Positions 1-11,100 of a stretch of 64,000 nt of DNA are shown here, piece by piece. Under the pieces are notes generated by a model. That model was given only the letters and a program-made list of their open reading frames with translations, was not told the origin of the DNA and did not search any database. The stretch comes from Lampris incognitus (taxonomy: Eukaryota; Chordata; Actinopteri; Lampriformes; Lampridae). Each line of letters opens with the position of its first letter. Position 1 is the stretch's first letter. Where the stretch lies: positions 28,465,333 through 28,529,332 of the forward strand of contig NC_079214.1 in the NCBI RefSeq assembly GCF_029633865.1. The letters run 5' to 3'. Made by a program: the position numbers and the translations under genes.

Positions 1-869
1 ATTTGGATGTACAAATGCATGGCCTATGGTGCATAAACAACTATACACCATATGCACAAGGTTGAATACATGCACGTCACACACATACTCACGCCTGTGT
101 ACAAACAGACATGCAGACATGCACACACACACAGGCATATCAATAAGTAGAATACATACATTTAGACTGACAGCCATTTATGAACGCACACTGATGTGCT
201 CTCACTCTCTCTCTCTCTCTCTCTCTCTCTTACATGCATACGCGCACAAGCACGCACGCACACACACACCCACAGGGTGTGGTTTGCCATAGATAAGAGA
301 TAACATGGAAACATAAACAGCTGTCTGATCAGCGGACATGCTGCTGGCCTTACACCACCCATTTCTTCACACTCTTACTCCTCTCTTTCTCCCCTCTGTT
401 TCTCTCCTCCCTCCCTTGCTCTCAATTTTCATCCCGCCTGTCTCTCAAAGCCACGGTTTCTTGTCTTACCAAACATTCACTTATCTTAAGCACTGTTTCA
501 TTTTGACTTTCAACCTCAACCCCTCACTGAATGCATGTATGAGCTATTTGCTAGGTTGCAAAGTCTTTGTTCCAACATCACAGGTGGAAACGCAAGAAAA
601 TTACTCCTTTTTCCCGCAAGTAGGATTATTCGTGCAATGAGGGGCATGGTTTCATTCAAAGACTTAAAATACTGAGAAATGAATCATCTTTAGCAGTAAA
701 CAATGGCTCATGATGACATGATGCAATTAGAACCAAAAAGGGATAGATGCTATCCATAGTGTCTGCAACCATTAGGATAGTGTCTGCAACCATTAGGATA
801 GCATCTGCATTAGGCTTCCAGACATTGTTGTTGTAAAATGTATGACAAAGATACAAATGTAATAATGTA
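1..869. other. No gene seen; CA/CT-rich low-complexity DNA
   Basis: I see no gene here. The first 280 bases are rich in CA, and a CT run lies near 205-230. Short open frames here are products of these dinucleotide repeats. A short tandem duplication of about 20 bases (the 'tgtctgcaaccattaggata' unit) lies near 760-800. The stretch ends at the TA dinucleotide target of a Tc1 element. Confidence 0.6.
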
Positions 870-2442
870 CACTGCTCAAAAAAATAAAGGGAACACATAA
901 GCAATGCAATGTAGCTCCAAGTCAATCACACTTTTGAGATATCAACCTGTCCATTTAGGAAGCAACACTGATTTGTGAATCAATTTCACCTTTTGGTAAA
1001 TTGTCTAATTTCCACCTGGTGGAAATTAGACAATTTGCAAGACAACCCCTATAAAAGGAATGGATTTGCAGGTGGTGGCCATTTGCCTGTCCTCATCTTT
1101 TCTGGCCGATCTTTGGTTAGTTTTTCATTTTGCTAGTGCCCGCACCACTAGAGGTGGCATGAGGCGGTATCTGCAACCTACAGAAGTTGCTCAGGTAGTG
1201 CAGCTCATCCAGGATGGCACATCAATGCGTGCTGTGGCAAGAAGATTTGATGTGTCTCCCAGCACAGTGTCCAGAGCATGGAGGAGGTACCAGGAGACAG
1301 GCCAGTACACCAGGAGACGTGGAGGGGGCCGCAGGAGGACAACAACCCCGCAGCAGGACCGCTATCTGGTCCTTTGTGCAAGGAGGAACAGGAGGAGCAC
1401 TGCCGGAGCCCTACAAAACGACCTTCAACAGGCCACTAATGTGCAGGTTTCTGCTCAAACAGTGAGAAACAGAATGCATGAGGATGGTATGAGGGCCCGA
1501 CGTCCACAGTTGGGGCCTGTGCTCACAGCCCAACACCGTGCAGCCCGATTGACCTTTGCCAGAGAACATCTTGGTTGGCAGATTCGCCATTGGCGCCCTG
1601 TGCTCTTCACAGATGAGAGCAGGTTCACACTGAACACATGTGACAGACGTGAGAGAGTCTGGAGACGCTGTGGAGAACGTTCTGCTGCCTGCAACATCCT
1701 CCAGCATGACCGGTTTGGCGGCGGGTCAGTGATGGTCTGGGGAGGCATATCCTTGGAGGGCCACACAGACCTCTACGTGCTAGCCAGAGGTACCATGACT
1801 GCCATTAGGTACCGGGATGAGATCCTCAGACCCATTGTCAGACCATATGCTGGTGCAGTGGGCCCTGGGTTCCTGCTCATGCATGACAATGCTCGTCCTC
1901 ATGTGGCCAGAGTGTGTCAGCAGTTCCTGTATGTCGAGGGCATTGATGCTATGGACTGGCCTGCACGTTCCCCAGACCTGAATCCAATCGAGCACCTCTG
2001 GGACATCATGTCTCGTACCATCCGCCAACGCGATGTCGCACCACAGACTGTCCAGGAGTTGACCGATGCCCTGATCCAGGTCTGGGAGGAGATCCCTCAG
2101 GAGACCATCCGTCATCTCATCAGGAGCATGCCCAGACGTTGTAGGGAGTGCATACAGGCACGTGGAGGCCACACACACTACTGAGCCTCATTTTGAATCG
2201 TCTTGAGGAATTTCCACAGAAGTTGGATCAGCCTATGTTCTCATTTTCCACTTTGATTTTGAGTATGATTCTGAATCCAGACCTTAATGGGCTAATGATT
2301 TTGATTTCCATTGATCATTCTTAGGTTATTTTGCTCTAAACACATTCCTCTGTCTAATAAATAAAGATTTTCAGCTGAAATATTTCATTCATCGAGGTCT
2401 ATATTGTGTTTTTAGGTGTTCCCTTTATTTTTTTGAGCAGTA
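870..2442 (+). mobile_element. Tc1/mariner transposon, apparently intact
   Basis: Both ends carry the same inverted repeat: the left begins CACTGCTCAAAAAAATAAAG and the right end is its reverse complement apart from the outermost base, for about 27 bases. TA dinucleotides flank both ends, the usual Tc1 target duplication. A single uninterrupted transposase frame fills the interior. A 39-base near-perfect palindrome (998-1036) lies between the left end and the coding region. From memory, Tc1 copies with these ends and this transposase are common in teleosts and lampreys, where horizontal transfer has been proposed. The lack of visible breaks suggests recent insertion. Confidence 0.93.
1159..2184 (+). 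CDS. Tc1-family transposase (DD34E), full length
   Basis: This would cut and paste the surrounding transposon by binding its terminal repeats and cleaving at TA. The N-terminal part has helix-turn-helix features ([19 protein letters not shown]) followed by an arginine-glycine linker (RRRGGGRRR), as in Tc1 DNA-binding domains. The catalytic triad is readable: D in FTDES, D in LMHDNARPH, and E in [11 protein letters not shown], with 34 residues between the second D and the E. The glycine-rich box [10 protein letters not shown] is present. I chose the ATG at 1159 (342 aa, the usual Tc1 length); an in-frame ATG at 1060 would add 33 residues unlike the family. No stop or frameshift interrupts it. 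Whether it is active cannot be told from sequence. Confidence 0.92.
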   Translation: MRRYLQPTEVAQVVQLIQDGTSMRAVARRFDVSPSTVSRAWRRYQETGQYTRRRGGGRRRTTTPQQDRYLVLCARRNRRSTAGALQNDLQQATNVQVSAQTVRNRMHEDGMRARRPQLGPVLTAQHRAARLTFAREHLGWQIRHWRPVLFTDESRFTLNTCDRRERVWRRCGERSAACNILQHDRFGGGSVMVWGGISLEGHTDLYVLARGTMTAIRYRDEILRPIVRPYAGAVGPGFLLMHDNARPHVARVCQQFLYVEGIDAMDWPARSPDLNPIEHLWDIMSRTIRQRDVAPQTVQELTDALIQVWEEIPQETIRHLIRSMPRRCRECIQARGGHTHY

Positions 2443-2584
2443 TATTTACATAAATATAATAATTAATACAAAAATTCAATAATGTAAATACAAAAGTATT
2501 TTTTTGCATATTCCTTCCAAAACCAATCAACCGCTATCTCAACAAACACATCACTTGTGACAATCGATAGCAAACGCTGTAGAC

Positions 2585-4226
2585 CTCTAGATCATATGAA
2601 GTCCAAAGTCAGGTCTGGTACCTGCACCTCAGCCCTAAGCATACGAGACACCTCATGAACACATCCGATTTTAAAGCAACAACCTGGAGGAGTAGTGTAG
2701 TCCCCTCCTGCTTTAAACCATCAGTCATTGTACTGGTGCCGAAGAAGACCAAGGTAACATGCTTGAATGATTGGTGTCCTGTTGCTCTCACTCCCATAGT
2801 GAGTAAATGCTTTGAGAGGCTTGTTAAGTGGCTAATCTGTAGCATGTTACCGCCCACCCTTGACCCCCACCCCACACTGATGATGCAATAGCCACTACAC
2901 TCCATACCGCCCTCACCCACCTGGAGAAAAGGAACTCCTTTGTGAGAATGCTCTTTGTAGACTACAGCTCAGCATTCAACACCATAGTCCCCTCCAGACG
3001 CTACACCAAGCTCAGGGACTTAGGACTCAGCCTCAGCCTGTGCAGCTGGATCCTGAACTTCCTGTCGAGCCGACGCCAGGTGATGAGGATGGGCTCTAAC
3101 ACCTCTGCACCTCAACACAGGAGCCCCCCAGGGCTGTGTCCTGAGTCCCCTCCTCTACTCCCTGTACACCCATGGCTGCGTGGCCACACAGCTCCACCTT
3201 GGTGATAAAGTTTGCTGATGACACGACGGTGATGGGCCTGATCACCGACGATGACGAGACGGCACAATCTAACAAAGTGGTGCCAGGAGAATAACCTCTC
3301 TCTCAATGTCGACAAAACCAAGGAGCTGATTGTGGACTACAGGAAGAGAGAGGAGAGGCTGGACACCATCACCATCAACAGGACTGCTGTAGAGAGGGTC
3401 AAGAGCTTCAAGTTCCTCGGTGTCCACATTACTGAGGACCTCACCTGGGATGAACACACCAGCCATGTGGTGAAAAAGGCACAGCAACGCCTCTTTCACC
3501 TCAGGCGACTGAAGAAGTTCGGCATGATGCCCAGGATTCTACGGGCCTTCTACAGAGGCACAACCAAGAGCATCCTGACTGGATGCATCACCGCCTGGCA
3601 TGGGAACTGTACTGCCCACAACCGCAAAACACTGCAGAGGGTTGTGCGGCCACCCAGGACATCAGTGGATGCAAGCTTCCCTCCATCCAGGACATATACA
3701 ATGGACGCTGTGTCAGCAAAGCCCATAGGATTATCAAAGACCCCAGCCGCCCCAACTATGGACTGTTCCAGCTGCTACCATCAGGCAAGTGGTACTGCAG
3801 CCTCAAAGCTTGGACCAGTAGACTCCGGAACAGCTTTTTCCACCAAGCAACCAGACTTTTGAATAAAGAACATTAAAGACACTAAGCCTAGTGCCGGACT
3901 GACTGGTACTGACCTATGATCTTCAGCAGATCATCAGTTTGCACACAAACACACTCACACAGACTTAGCTTGGCATACACAAATACACACAAATATACAA
4001 ACAACTTTATACACATATGCACATTTATTAAGGCTGAGCCTACACATACACACACACACACAGCACCCTACATTCACCACACACTATTTATTATTATTAC
4101 TGCTTTTTTGTTCTGTTTTGTTATTTATTACTATTGTTGCTGCAGTGTTGAGGAGCCGAAACAAGAATTTTACTCTCTTGTACTTGTATAATGAGATGTA
4201 ACAAATAAAGAATCTTGAATCTTGAG
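2585..4226 (+). mobile_element. L2-type LINE, 5'-truncated, decayed
   Basis: Broken frames on the plus strand give reverse-transcriptase pieces typical of fish L2 LINEs: [13 protein letters not shown] (near 2710), FVDYSSAFNTIVPS (2944 on), GAPQGC-like and LLYSLYTHG (3110-3180), FADDTT-like text near 3210, LSLNVDKTKELIVDYRKR (3300 on), FKFLGVHITEDLTW and LTGCITAWHGNC. At least three frame changes separate these pieces and the endonuclease part is missing. The 3' end is a short repeat of 'aatcttg' (4210-4226), the kind of small tandem tail L2 elements carry. A CA-rich segment lies in the 3' untranslated part. Confidence 0.85.
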
Positions 4227-4985
4227 TAGTTGCACACATACACATGTTCCCACGTGGGAGAAGTCCAGTACAACCACAGTCACACTGATAGCCACTAAGC
4301 AGTACAGGTTTAGTGTCTTGCACTATGACCCTCTAAACACTACCTGAGAGAAGGAACATTTTTTCAGCCACCTTCTCTGCCGGATGTTTACGGCTAGTTC
4401 ATGGATTTAAATGATGGCTGAAAAACTTGGTGAAACCTTAGATTTAGTGCTGTCTGGCAGACTCACATTGCAGTCACACAAATAGCCTCAGGATGCTTAT
4501 CTATTTAGGACAAATGTTTAAACACTCTGGTTCCAGGAATGGTTTTGGACATCTCTGGTTGATTCTATCGAAATGATCCTTCGAAATGATTCTATCATTC
4601 TTGGCATGGAGATGTCCTGAGAGCAGATGACCCATCCAGATCTTGGTGGTAGAAGTTATATTGTCATTGTCGATGATAGATTTAAGGGCCTGTCTAACTG
4701 ATCAAAATTCTTTAAGAGTTCCCCTCTCATTTAGACAACACTCACTCTTTATGCTTGTTTTACTTGTTGCACGCATACACATTTTATGTGTATTTGTGCA
4801 AAAAGTAACACATACACACGCATACACAACACATGCACATGTGCAAGCACACATGCATGCGCACACATGCATACACATTTTTACATGTACATATGCGTGC
4901 ACATGTGCACTCACACATAGCATGTGTGTATGTGTTACTTGTTGCATGCATACACATGCATACACAACACATGCACGTACAAACA

Positions 4986-5017
<32 letters not shown>

Positions 5018-5640
5018 CACACACACACTCAACCCACTCAAACACAAGAACACTTGCATTTGCATGCACATATAAATACAGGAAAAAAACAGTTACACAA
5101 CAAAAACTCCTTCATTTGTCTTTTTCAACACACAGATACACACTAACATACACACTAACTTGTAGATACACTGACCTACTCTTGACCCAATTTAATATTT
5201 TCCAGCTCTTACAAGAACATTTATTGTTAATAAAAAGAAGCCTAGAAAAGCCTTATTAGGCCCGCTTGGACCTTCAAGTTCCTCTATTGTCCTCTGTCCT
5301 AGGGATTATTTAGCTACCCTGTGTTCCAGTCACTTTGAACCATGCTCAGTAGTAAGAGGACCTCACTCTGTCTCTCTCTGTTTCCCTCTATCTGCTCTTT
5401 CTGTTTCTATCTGCCTCTCTCTCTCTTTCTCACTCTCTGTCTGCTCTCTGCTCCCTCTTTTCGCTGAGTTTGTTTTATAGCTTTTTTCTCTCTTTTTTTC
5501 TCTGACTTTCTCTGAATTGAGTCCTAGCTTTGTTTTTCAGTCACTCTGACTCTCTTACCCTTTCTGTCTGTTCACATTTGTGTCAGCTCAGAGTTGAACA
5601 CAAGACAAAAGTTCTGGCTCAGTGCCATGAGCCTATCCGC
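4227..5640. other. No gene seen; CA and CT microsatellites
   Basis: 4227-4750 has no recognisable coding signal. 4790-5040 is a mosaic of CA, ACGC and ATGC dinucleotide runs, including an alternating purine-pyrimidine stretch near 4990-5030. 5370-5530 is CT-rich. The open frames here on both strands are repeat translations. Confidence 0.55.
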
Positions 5641-5645
5641 TGGGA

Positions 5646-5650
<5 letters not shown>

Positions 5651-5709
<59 letters not shown>

Positions 5710-5790
5710 CCAGCTGGTTACATCTGGTTTGGAAACCACAGAGAGGCTGCTCTCTCCCACCTCTCAATATCAGCTACTAATCCTTACTTC

Positions 5791-5875
<85 letters not shown>
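5651..5875 (+). repeat. Two (GT)n arrays, about 55 and 80 bases
   Basis: Two pure GT arrays (about 5652-5706 and 5794-5875) are separated by about 88 bases of unique sequence. They are in the same orientation. Their CVCVCV translations are not genes. Confidence 0.9.
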
Positions 5876-5876
<1 letters not shown>

Positions 5877-6154
5877 CAGAAAGAGACTGTGCATGTGCAT
5901 ATGTTACTGACTCCAGCTCTTAAATTATTCCTAGTTTGTTTTTCTGTGTAAGGTTACTGATGAGCCCCAAATAGAGGGGCAAGGGCACAATCTGTAAAGA
6001 AGTATTTCAAATCTATATTGTCAGTATCTTGCCATAGTTTGTTCACATATGTTTAATCTTGTCCTTTTTTATTCAATGTCCTCAATCTGCGGAACAAAAT
6101 ACATGGCTGAAAGAGAGGAAGGTCCCTGGTATGAGTCCTTTTTTTTTTCTTTTT

Positions 6155-6392
6155 GAGCCGTCCCGGTCGCTGCTCCACCCCCTCTCAGCCGATCCGGGGA
6201 GCTACCCGATCGACCAGAGGAGGCGCTAGTGCAGCGACCAGGACAAATACACATATCCGACTTCCCACCCGCAGACACGGCCAATTGTGTCTGCAGGGAC
6301 GCCCGACCAAGCCGGAGGTAACATGGGGATTCGACCCGGCGATTCCGTGTTGGTACGCAACGGAACAGACCGCTACGCTACCCGGACGCCGG
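6155..6392 (-). mobile_element. tRNA-headed SINE, family A, minus orientation
   Basis: Read on the minus strand, the element starts with a tRNA-like head near 6392 (GTAGCGTAGCGGTCTGTTCC as the A-box area; a B-box-like GGGTCGAATCC). It then runs into a body with CCAATTGTG/CACAATTGG and GCACTAGCGCC-like words. The same body and head occur at 41129-41528, so this is a dispersed family. The tRNA-like head is a SINE promoter, not a working tRNA gene. Confidence 0.75.
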
Positions 6393-6499
6393 TCCTCCCG
6401 CCCCCCCACTGACGCCGCTGATGACGACGAAGAAATCCCTTTTCTTAACCCGCTGTAACGAGGCTGCCGCCTCCCACGGGCCTTGTTTTTTTTTCCGAC

Positions 6500-6623
6500 C
6501 CGCATTCCGGGAACTCTGCCTCTGATTGGCTAGCACTCGTTGCCTCCGTTGATTAGGGTTAGGATTAGGGATAGGGTTAGCCAATCAGAGATAGAGTAGG
6601 GGCGGGTCTTCCCGGAATCCAGG
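6500..6623. mobile_element. Small palindromic MITE-like element with telomere-like core
   Basis: The left arm (ATTCCGGGAA...CTGATTGGCTAG, from about 6505) and the right arm (TAGCCAATCAGAG...TTCCCGGAAT, ending about 6620) are imperfect inverted repeats. Between them lies a run of TTAGGG-like hexamers (about 6550-6580: ATTAGGGTTAGG, GGATAGGGTTAG). No coding capacity. Family unknown to me. Confidence 0.5.
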
Positions 6624-7080
6624 TGGGAAAAATAATAACGCCTCCCACGGCCATGACTACGCCTTTATGGCGACAGAATAGTGCCAAAAAGCACTCGCGC
6701 GATAAAACGTGCATTCGGGCGTATTATATTATTTCACACACGTAGATACTAACTGCGAGCGCGCAAATTATCTCTGTGCGCGCGCACTCAGTGGAAACTG
6801 CTCCCCGAGCATACCGTTAAAATGGAAATTTCCACCGACAGCTCCAAAAGAAAAGACCAATTTTTCGACGGTCAAGAACCCACCTACGGCAGCTAAAAAA
6901 AAGACGAAGGTGTAAATTTCGGTAATGTAATAAATCGAGCTGAAAAGTACATCTTATCTCTGTGCATTTAATCACGTCTCGTCTGCTCCATGGCTGTCTC
7001 ATGTTCTGATCCTAGAAAGTTCTGCGCACGAACCTTAACCCTCTACAATAAACCAATACTGCCACCTACTGGCCCGGCGG
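6624..7080. other. No gene seen
   Basis: GC-variable sequence with a CG-rich patch near 6750-6800 (GCGCGC runs). A short lysine-rich frame at 6821-6915 (EISTDSSKRKDQFFDG) resembles nothing I can name and may belong to the LINE that follows. Confidence 0.4.
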
Positions 7081-7089
7081 GGACATACA

Positions 7090-8735
7090 TAATTTGAAGA
7101 ACACCCTTGTCCCATTAACTAACAGAGGTGCCGTCCATTTGTCTGTTCCCACTGCATCTGAAAGGGGAAATATGAAAGTGTGGAAAGTAATAGATGAATG
7201 CCAAATTAAACTTTACGCATGGTTACTGAGAGACATCAGCTTATTGGGTCGAATCTTTTTAACTAAAATGGAAAGTATCTCAAGGTACATCTATCCAGCA
7301 TACTAAATTGCCATCCCAAACAGCCATTAAAAAAAATCAATCAGGTTAATTTTGATTACATTTGGAAGAGGAAAATTCATTATGGTAAGAGAGCAGAGAT
7401 GATCAAAGAATTAAAGATGGAGACCTACAAGCCATCGATTTTGATTTTATGAACGGAACCCTGAAAATCAATTGGTTAAAATAATTTCTGAATAACTACA
7501 ACCTTTGGTAACATATTCCAAGGGAAATTTTCAAAAAATCGGGAGGTATACAATTCTTACGCAAATGCAATTACACTATTAAAAGACTTCCAGTTAAATT
7601 ATCACTTTTTCACCAGCAGGTCCTTTTGTATTGGAAACTTTTATACAATCATAATTTCACCCCTCACAACATTCCGATATGGAATAATAGATGCATCACG
7701 GTTAGAAACAAGTCACTGTATGACAAGAACTGGATGGAGAAAGGTATGTATTTGGTCAGTGATTCACTTAGTTGATAGCAGTGGCAGTATCTTGTCATAT
7801 GAGAATTTCTGCCTTAAATATGTTTTGATTGGCATTTGTAACACATTTATATCCATAACTAAAGCAATCCCCAATTCTACCTTATGTTTGATTAGAGGAA
7901 TCTTAACCGACTCCACTCCTATCACCCCTAGTCTTCCAAATTTTTTAGTCGGAGATTGTGATTTTAATGGAATCAAACTCCCAAACAAAACAATTAGGAA
8001 TATGTTTGATTACATTGCTTACCCTATTATATACAGAAACTCAATCTCACAACATTATTTGAAATGTACTATTCAAAAGTTATGGACTAAATATTTAAAA
8101 TTCCCCATAGCCCCAAAAGCAAAGGAAATCCAGTTTAAAATTCTGAATGGCGTGTACCCATCTAGTGACTTGTTATGACAGCGATTTGGAATCGAAACTA
8201 ATAATTGTGTAGTCTGTGATGATATTGAAACGACTGATCATTTATTTTTCCACTGTATGTATTCTGAAGCTTTATGGATTGATATACATGACTGGTTGTT
8301 CCCAAAAGTTTTTGAACTTGGAAACTTCTCTCACAAGGACATTATTTATGAACTTGTCATGGACAACAAAGATGACCTTCTGATTAACACCATTCTCATC
8401 CTTGGAAAATTTTATATACACAAATCAAAGTATATGAAAGTGAAACCTAAGTTTTATGTGTTTCTTAATGAGATTCTTTCATACATAAAAGCCCTGAAAT
8501 TCATGAAAATGAAGAATGCAATGACACATTCTAGTATAATAGAATGTGATTTACAAAGCAAACCCTAGCCCTTTAAGATAGTTTTGTTTTGTTTCATGTA
8601 ATATCGTTTCATCTCTTATCTGTGATGTTTTTTCTTTTTTATTATATTTTTATGCACCTGTTCCTTTTTGTGCAATGTGAAGCTCTCAAAGCCAAGCTGT
8701 TTGTATATGCAGTTGTTCAATAAAACATTTTTTTT
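7090..8735 (+). mobile_element. L1-like LINE, 3' part of ORF2 and 3' tail
   Basis: Plus-strand frames give the post-RT C-terminal part of an L1/Tx1-type ORF2: WLLRDISLLGRIFLTKMESI (7220 on), FNGTLKINWL-like (7450), KAKEIQFKILNGVYPSSDLL (8115 on), then a cysteine-histidine knuckle CVVCDDIETTDHLFFHC (8210 on), which is typical of fish L1 ORF2 ends. The last frame ends near 8568. A 3' untranslated part follows and finishes at AATAAA (about 8719) and a T-rich junction. Several frame breaks and the missing 5' half show it is dead. Confidence 0.75.
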
Positions 8736-8736
8736 C

Positions 8737-9247
8737 CAATTCTTCTTTTTCTTCTTCTTCCTCCTCCTCCTCCTCCGGTTTGTTCCGTTTCTCAGGGGTC
8801 GCCACAGTGGATTTTTGCCCTCCATAGCTTTCGTCTGATGCATCCCTCTCCCGCAGTCCAACCTTCCTCATGTCCTCGTCTATCTGGTCTCTCCATCTTT
8901 TCCTTGGTCTTTCCTTTTTTTCTTTTGCCAGGTATCCAGGTCCAACACATTCTTTCCTATATAATCTATGCCTCCTCTCTGTACATGTCCAAACCATCTC
9001 AACCTTGTCTCTCTCAACTTCTCATCCATTCTTCTGATCTTGAACATAGCTCTCACTTCTTCATTTCGCTTCTGGTCTTTTCTAGTCACTCCCAAGGACC
9101 AACGCAGCATGTTCATCTCTGCTACCTGTAATGTAGGTTCTAGCCTCTCTGTTGTTGTCACTGCTTCCATACCATATCAGTCAATCAAGTTGCATTATAT
9201 ATAGCACTTTTCTAGCTGCAACAGCCACTCAAAGGGCTTTACAAGTA

Positions 9248-9327
<80 letters not shown>

Positions 9328-9795
9328 GAGAGGATTCATCTTTGAGGGTGTCATGCTCGGTGATGGCATCGTTGACGGCCGTCTTGGCCAGGTAGCAGGC
9401 AGATAGAGCATGGCAGGCCTAACCATTGATTTGTATACTTTGCCCTTTACCCTCAACGGCATTCTTTTGTCACAAAGTACTCGAGCTACCTTTCTCCATG
9501 AATTCCACCCAGATCGTATCCTTTTCTTGACTTCCTTCCCACCACCGCCTTCTGTCTGTATTGTCGATCCTAAGTACTTGAATTCGTTAACTTCTGGGAC
9601 ATCTTCTCCTAAGGTCAATCCTGGACTTTCTACTTGCTTATTTATACACAGGCACTCAGTCTTTGTTCTGCTGATCTTTCGTCCTCTAATCTCTACCACT
9701 TCTCTCCAATCTTCAAGGTCTCTCTCCAACCTTTCCTTGTCCTCGTTTGCTAGCACGATGTCATCAGCAAACATCAAACAAGGTATATGCCAACA
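8737..9795 (-). mobile_element. RTE-type LINE, 3' half, decayed, with an insertion
   Basis: The minus strand encodes the RT C-terminal part: MMFADDIVLANEDKERLERD (from 9777 down), KTECLCINKQ, NEFKYLGSTIQTEGG, WNSWRKVARVLCDKRMPLRV, KGKVYKSMVRPAMLY. After an interruption at about 9405-9178 it continues YGMEAVTTTERLEPTLQVAE, MLRWSLGVTRKDQKRNEEVR, LRWFGHVQRGG. The 3' end has a (GAA/GGA)n run near 8745-8775. This order is characteristic of fish RTE LINEs. The interruption contains a SINE tail and a (CA)n array. Confidence 0.82.
9179..9404 (-). mobile_element. SINE tail plus (CA)n inserted in the RTE LINE
   Basis: It splits the RTE frame between MVRPAMLY and YGMEAV. One end holds the motif TATATAGCACTTTTCTAG...CAAAGGGCTTTACAA, the reverse complement of the tail seen at 37255-37320 and 63390-63440. 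Next is an uninterrupted CA array (9251-9326). The last 75 bases are unique. Confidence 0.65.
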
Positions 9796-10817
9796 TTAAT
9801 CAGAACAAGAAGCAAACATGCCTCATCCCGTTTATCTTTTTCCCTAAAGATTGAAGTTTGTTTTCTTCCGTTTTCCTGATAACAACAGCTTCATCCAGAC
9901 TTTAAGCTTAACTCGTTTAACACTTACTTATACATGCAATGTGTCGTTTCTAATCGAATGCTGGCTTCTATCATCACACACCATGTGAATAACAACAACA
10001 AATCAAAATAGATGAACGGCTTTGACCCTCCTTGAGCAAACAAGGCCAGGGAATTCAAACAGAGAGGTCGCAGATGGACATTCTGTTTACCGATGTCTGT
10101 CGTTTTCCAGCACCATCCACAGATAGTGGTCCACTGTGATCTGTGCATAGTTCACGGGGAACGGCGAGTGCAAGTCAAGTCTATGGTGGACAGGATGTGT
10201 CGGGCCTTCGAACAACAAAGAGTCTGTGCTGATTCCTGTGTTTTCCAATGCAGGAGTCTTGGTAGTGAGAGAGGTCACGGGGTTCATTTTGTTTCTATAG
10301 CTATATTCAGCCACCCCTATTGATATCTATCAATGTTTCACTTCAGGAAACCCGAGAGCCCCTTTAACTTGATAAATGATTAATAAACTTGACTAATCAT
10401 TACATAATTTGATTAATACTTAGGGGTTAATGACCTCTTCTCCCCACGAGGGGCCAGGGCTCAGCCCCCCTTCTTGCCAAGGTACCCTTAAGCAGGGCAC
10501 TTAAACAGGCATCTTTTAAACAAGACATGCAAATCCCATCCAACCCACACAAACAGACTGAGCCAGTGCACCGTGCAGTGAGTTTAACCCCCAGAAAATT
10601 TTTGAAATAGGTATTAAGATGAAGAAATTACATTAGCTATTATTTAGACTTGAGTAGCTAACTGTGTGCATGCAAATGTTATCAGCTGACTGGAGATAAA
10701 TGTTTAGAAAGAAGTGAGGGTGGATGGGTCAGGGGACTTTGTGAATGTGTCACAGTATTTCTCAGCAGAGTTAATCCCAAAGGGCACAATCTGTAAACAT
10801 GACACGTTCACAAATAC
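9796..10817. other. Mostly empty; one exon-like minus-strand frame
   Basis: Apart from the small open frame at 10087-10284 (listed separately), nothing coding is visible. 10430-10560 is GC-richer (gggccagggctcagcccccc) without a recognisable element. Confidence 0.45.
10087..10284 (-). CDS. Possible small protein or exon, unrecognised
   Basis: A 66-residue minus-strand frame opens with an ATG at 10284 and ends in TAA at 10087-10089. Its composition looks protein-like and is not driven by repeats (for example DSLLFEGPTHPVHHRLDLHS, and ITVDHYLWMVLENDRHR). The stop overlaps a donor-like CG/GTAAAC, so it could instead be an exon that splices onward. I recognise no family. No promoter or poly(A) signal can be tied to it. 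It may be chance; kept because of its composition. Confidence 0.25.
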   Translation of the reverse strand, partial: NPVTSLTTKTPALENTGISTDSLLFEGPTHPVHHRLDLHSPFPVNYAQITVDHYLWMVLENDRHR

Positions 10818-10973
10818 TGTGTGTGTGTGTGTGCGCGCGCGCGTGCGCGCACACACGCACACACGCACACACACACACACACGCACCAGCAACTTGCTCA
10901 AATAAACAACCTCCTTTTCAAGGTCTCTCCACAGGGAGGGAGAGTGAGACACAGAGAAAGAGGTAATCCGAGA

Positions 10974-11065
<92 letters not shown>

Positions 11066-11100
11066 GAGACAGAGACAGAGACAGAGACAGAGACAGAGAT
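10818..11100. repeat. GT/GC/CA alternating tract followed by a long (GA)n
   Basis: 10818-10886 alternates purine and pyrimidine without break for most of its length (GT, then GC, then CA), and its left and right halves are complementary. 10976-11056 is a pure GA run of about 80 bases, followed by (GACAGA)n to about 11100. No gene. Confidence 0.9.

Noticed and set aside
1060-1158. Upstream start of the Tc1 transposase at 1060
   Set aside because: The extra 33 residues have no HTH features and make the protein longer than the family; the ATG at 1159 fits.
4643-5259. Several 80-170 aa open frames on both strands
   Set aside because: They are translations of CA/TG and ACGC repeats (THTHTH, VCVCVC). 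Dinucleotide arrays are open in most frames.
5530-5923. Frames of 109-126 aa with C-V repeats
   Set aside because: Produced by two (GT)n arrays; no splice or start evidence.
8838-9799. Plus-strand frames of 97-129 aa
   Set aside because: Antisense of the minus-strand RTE LINE, which gives recognisable RT sequence.
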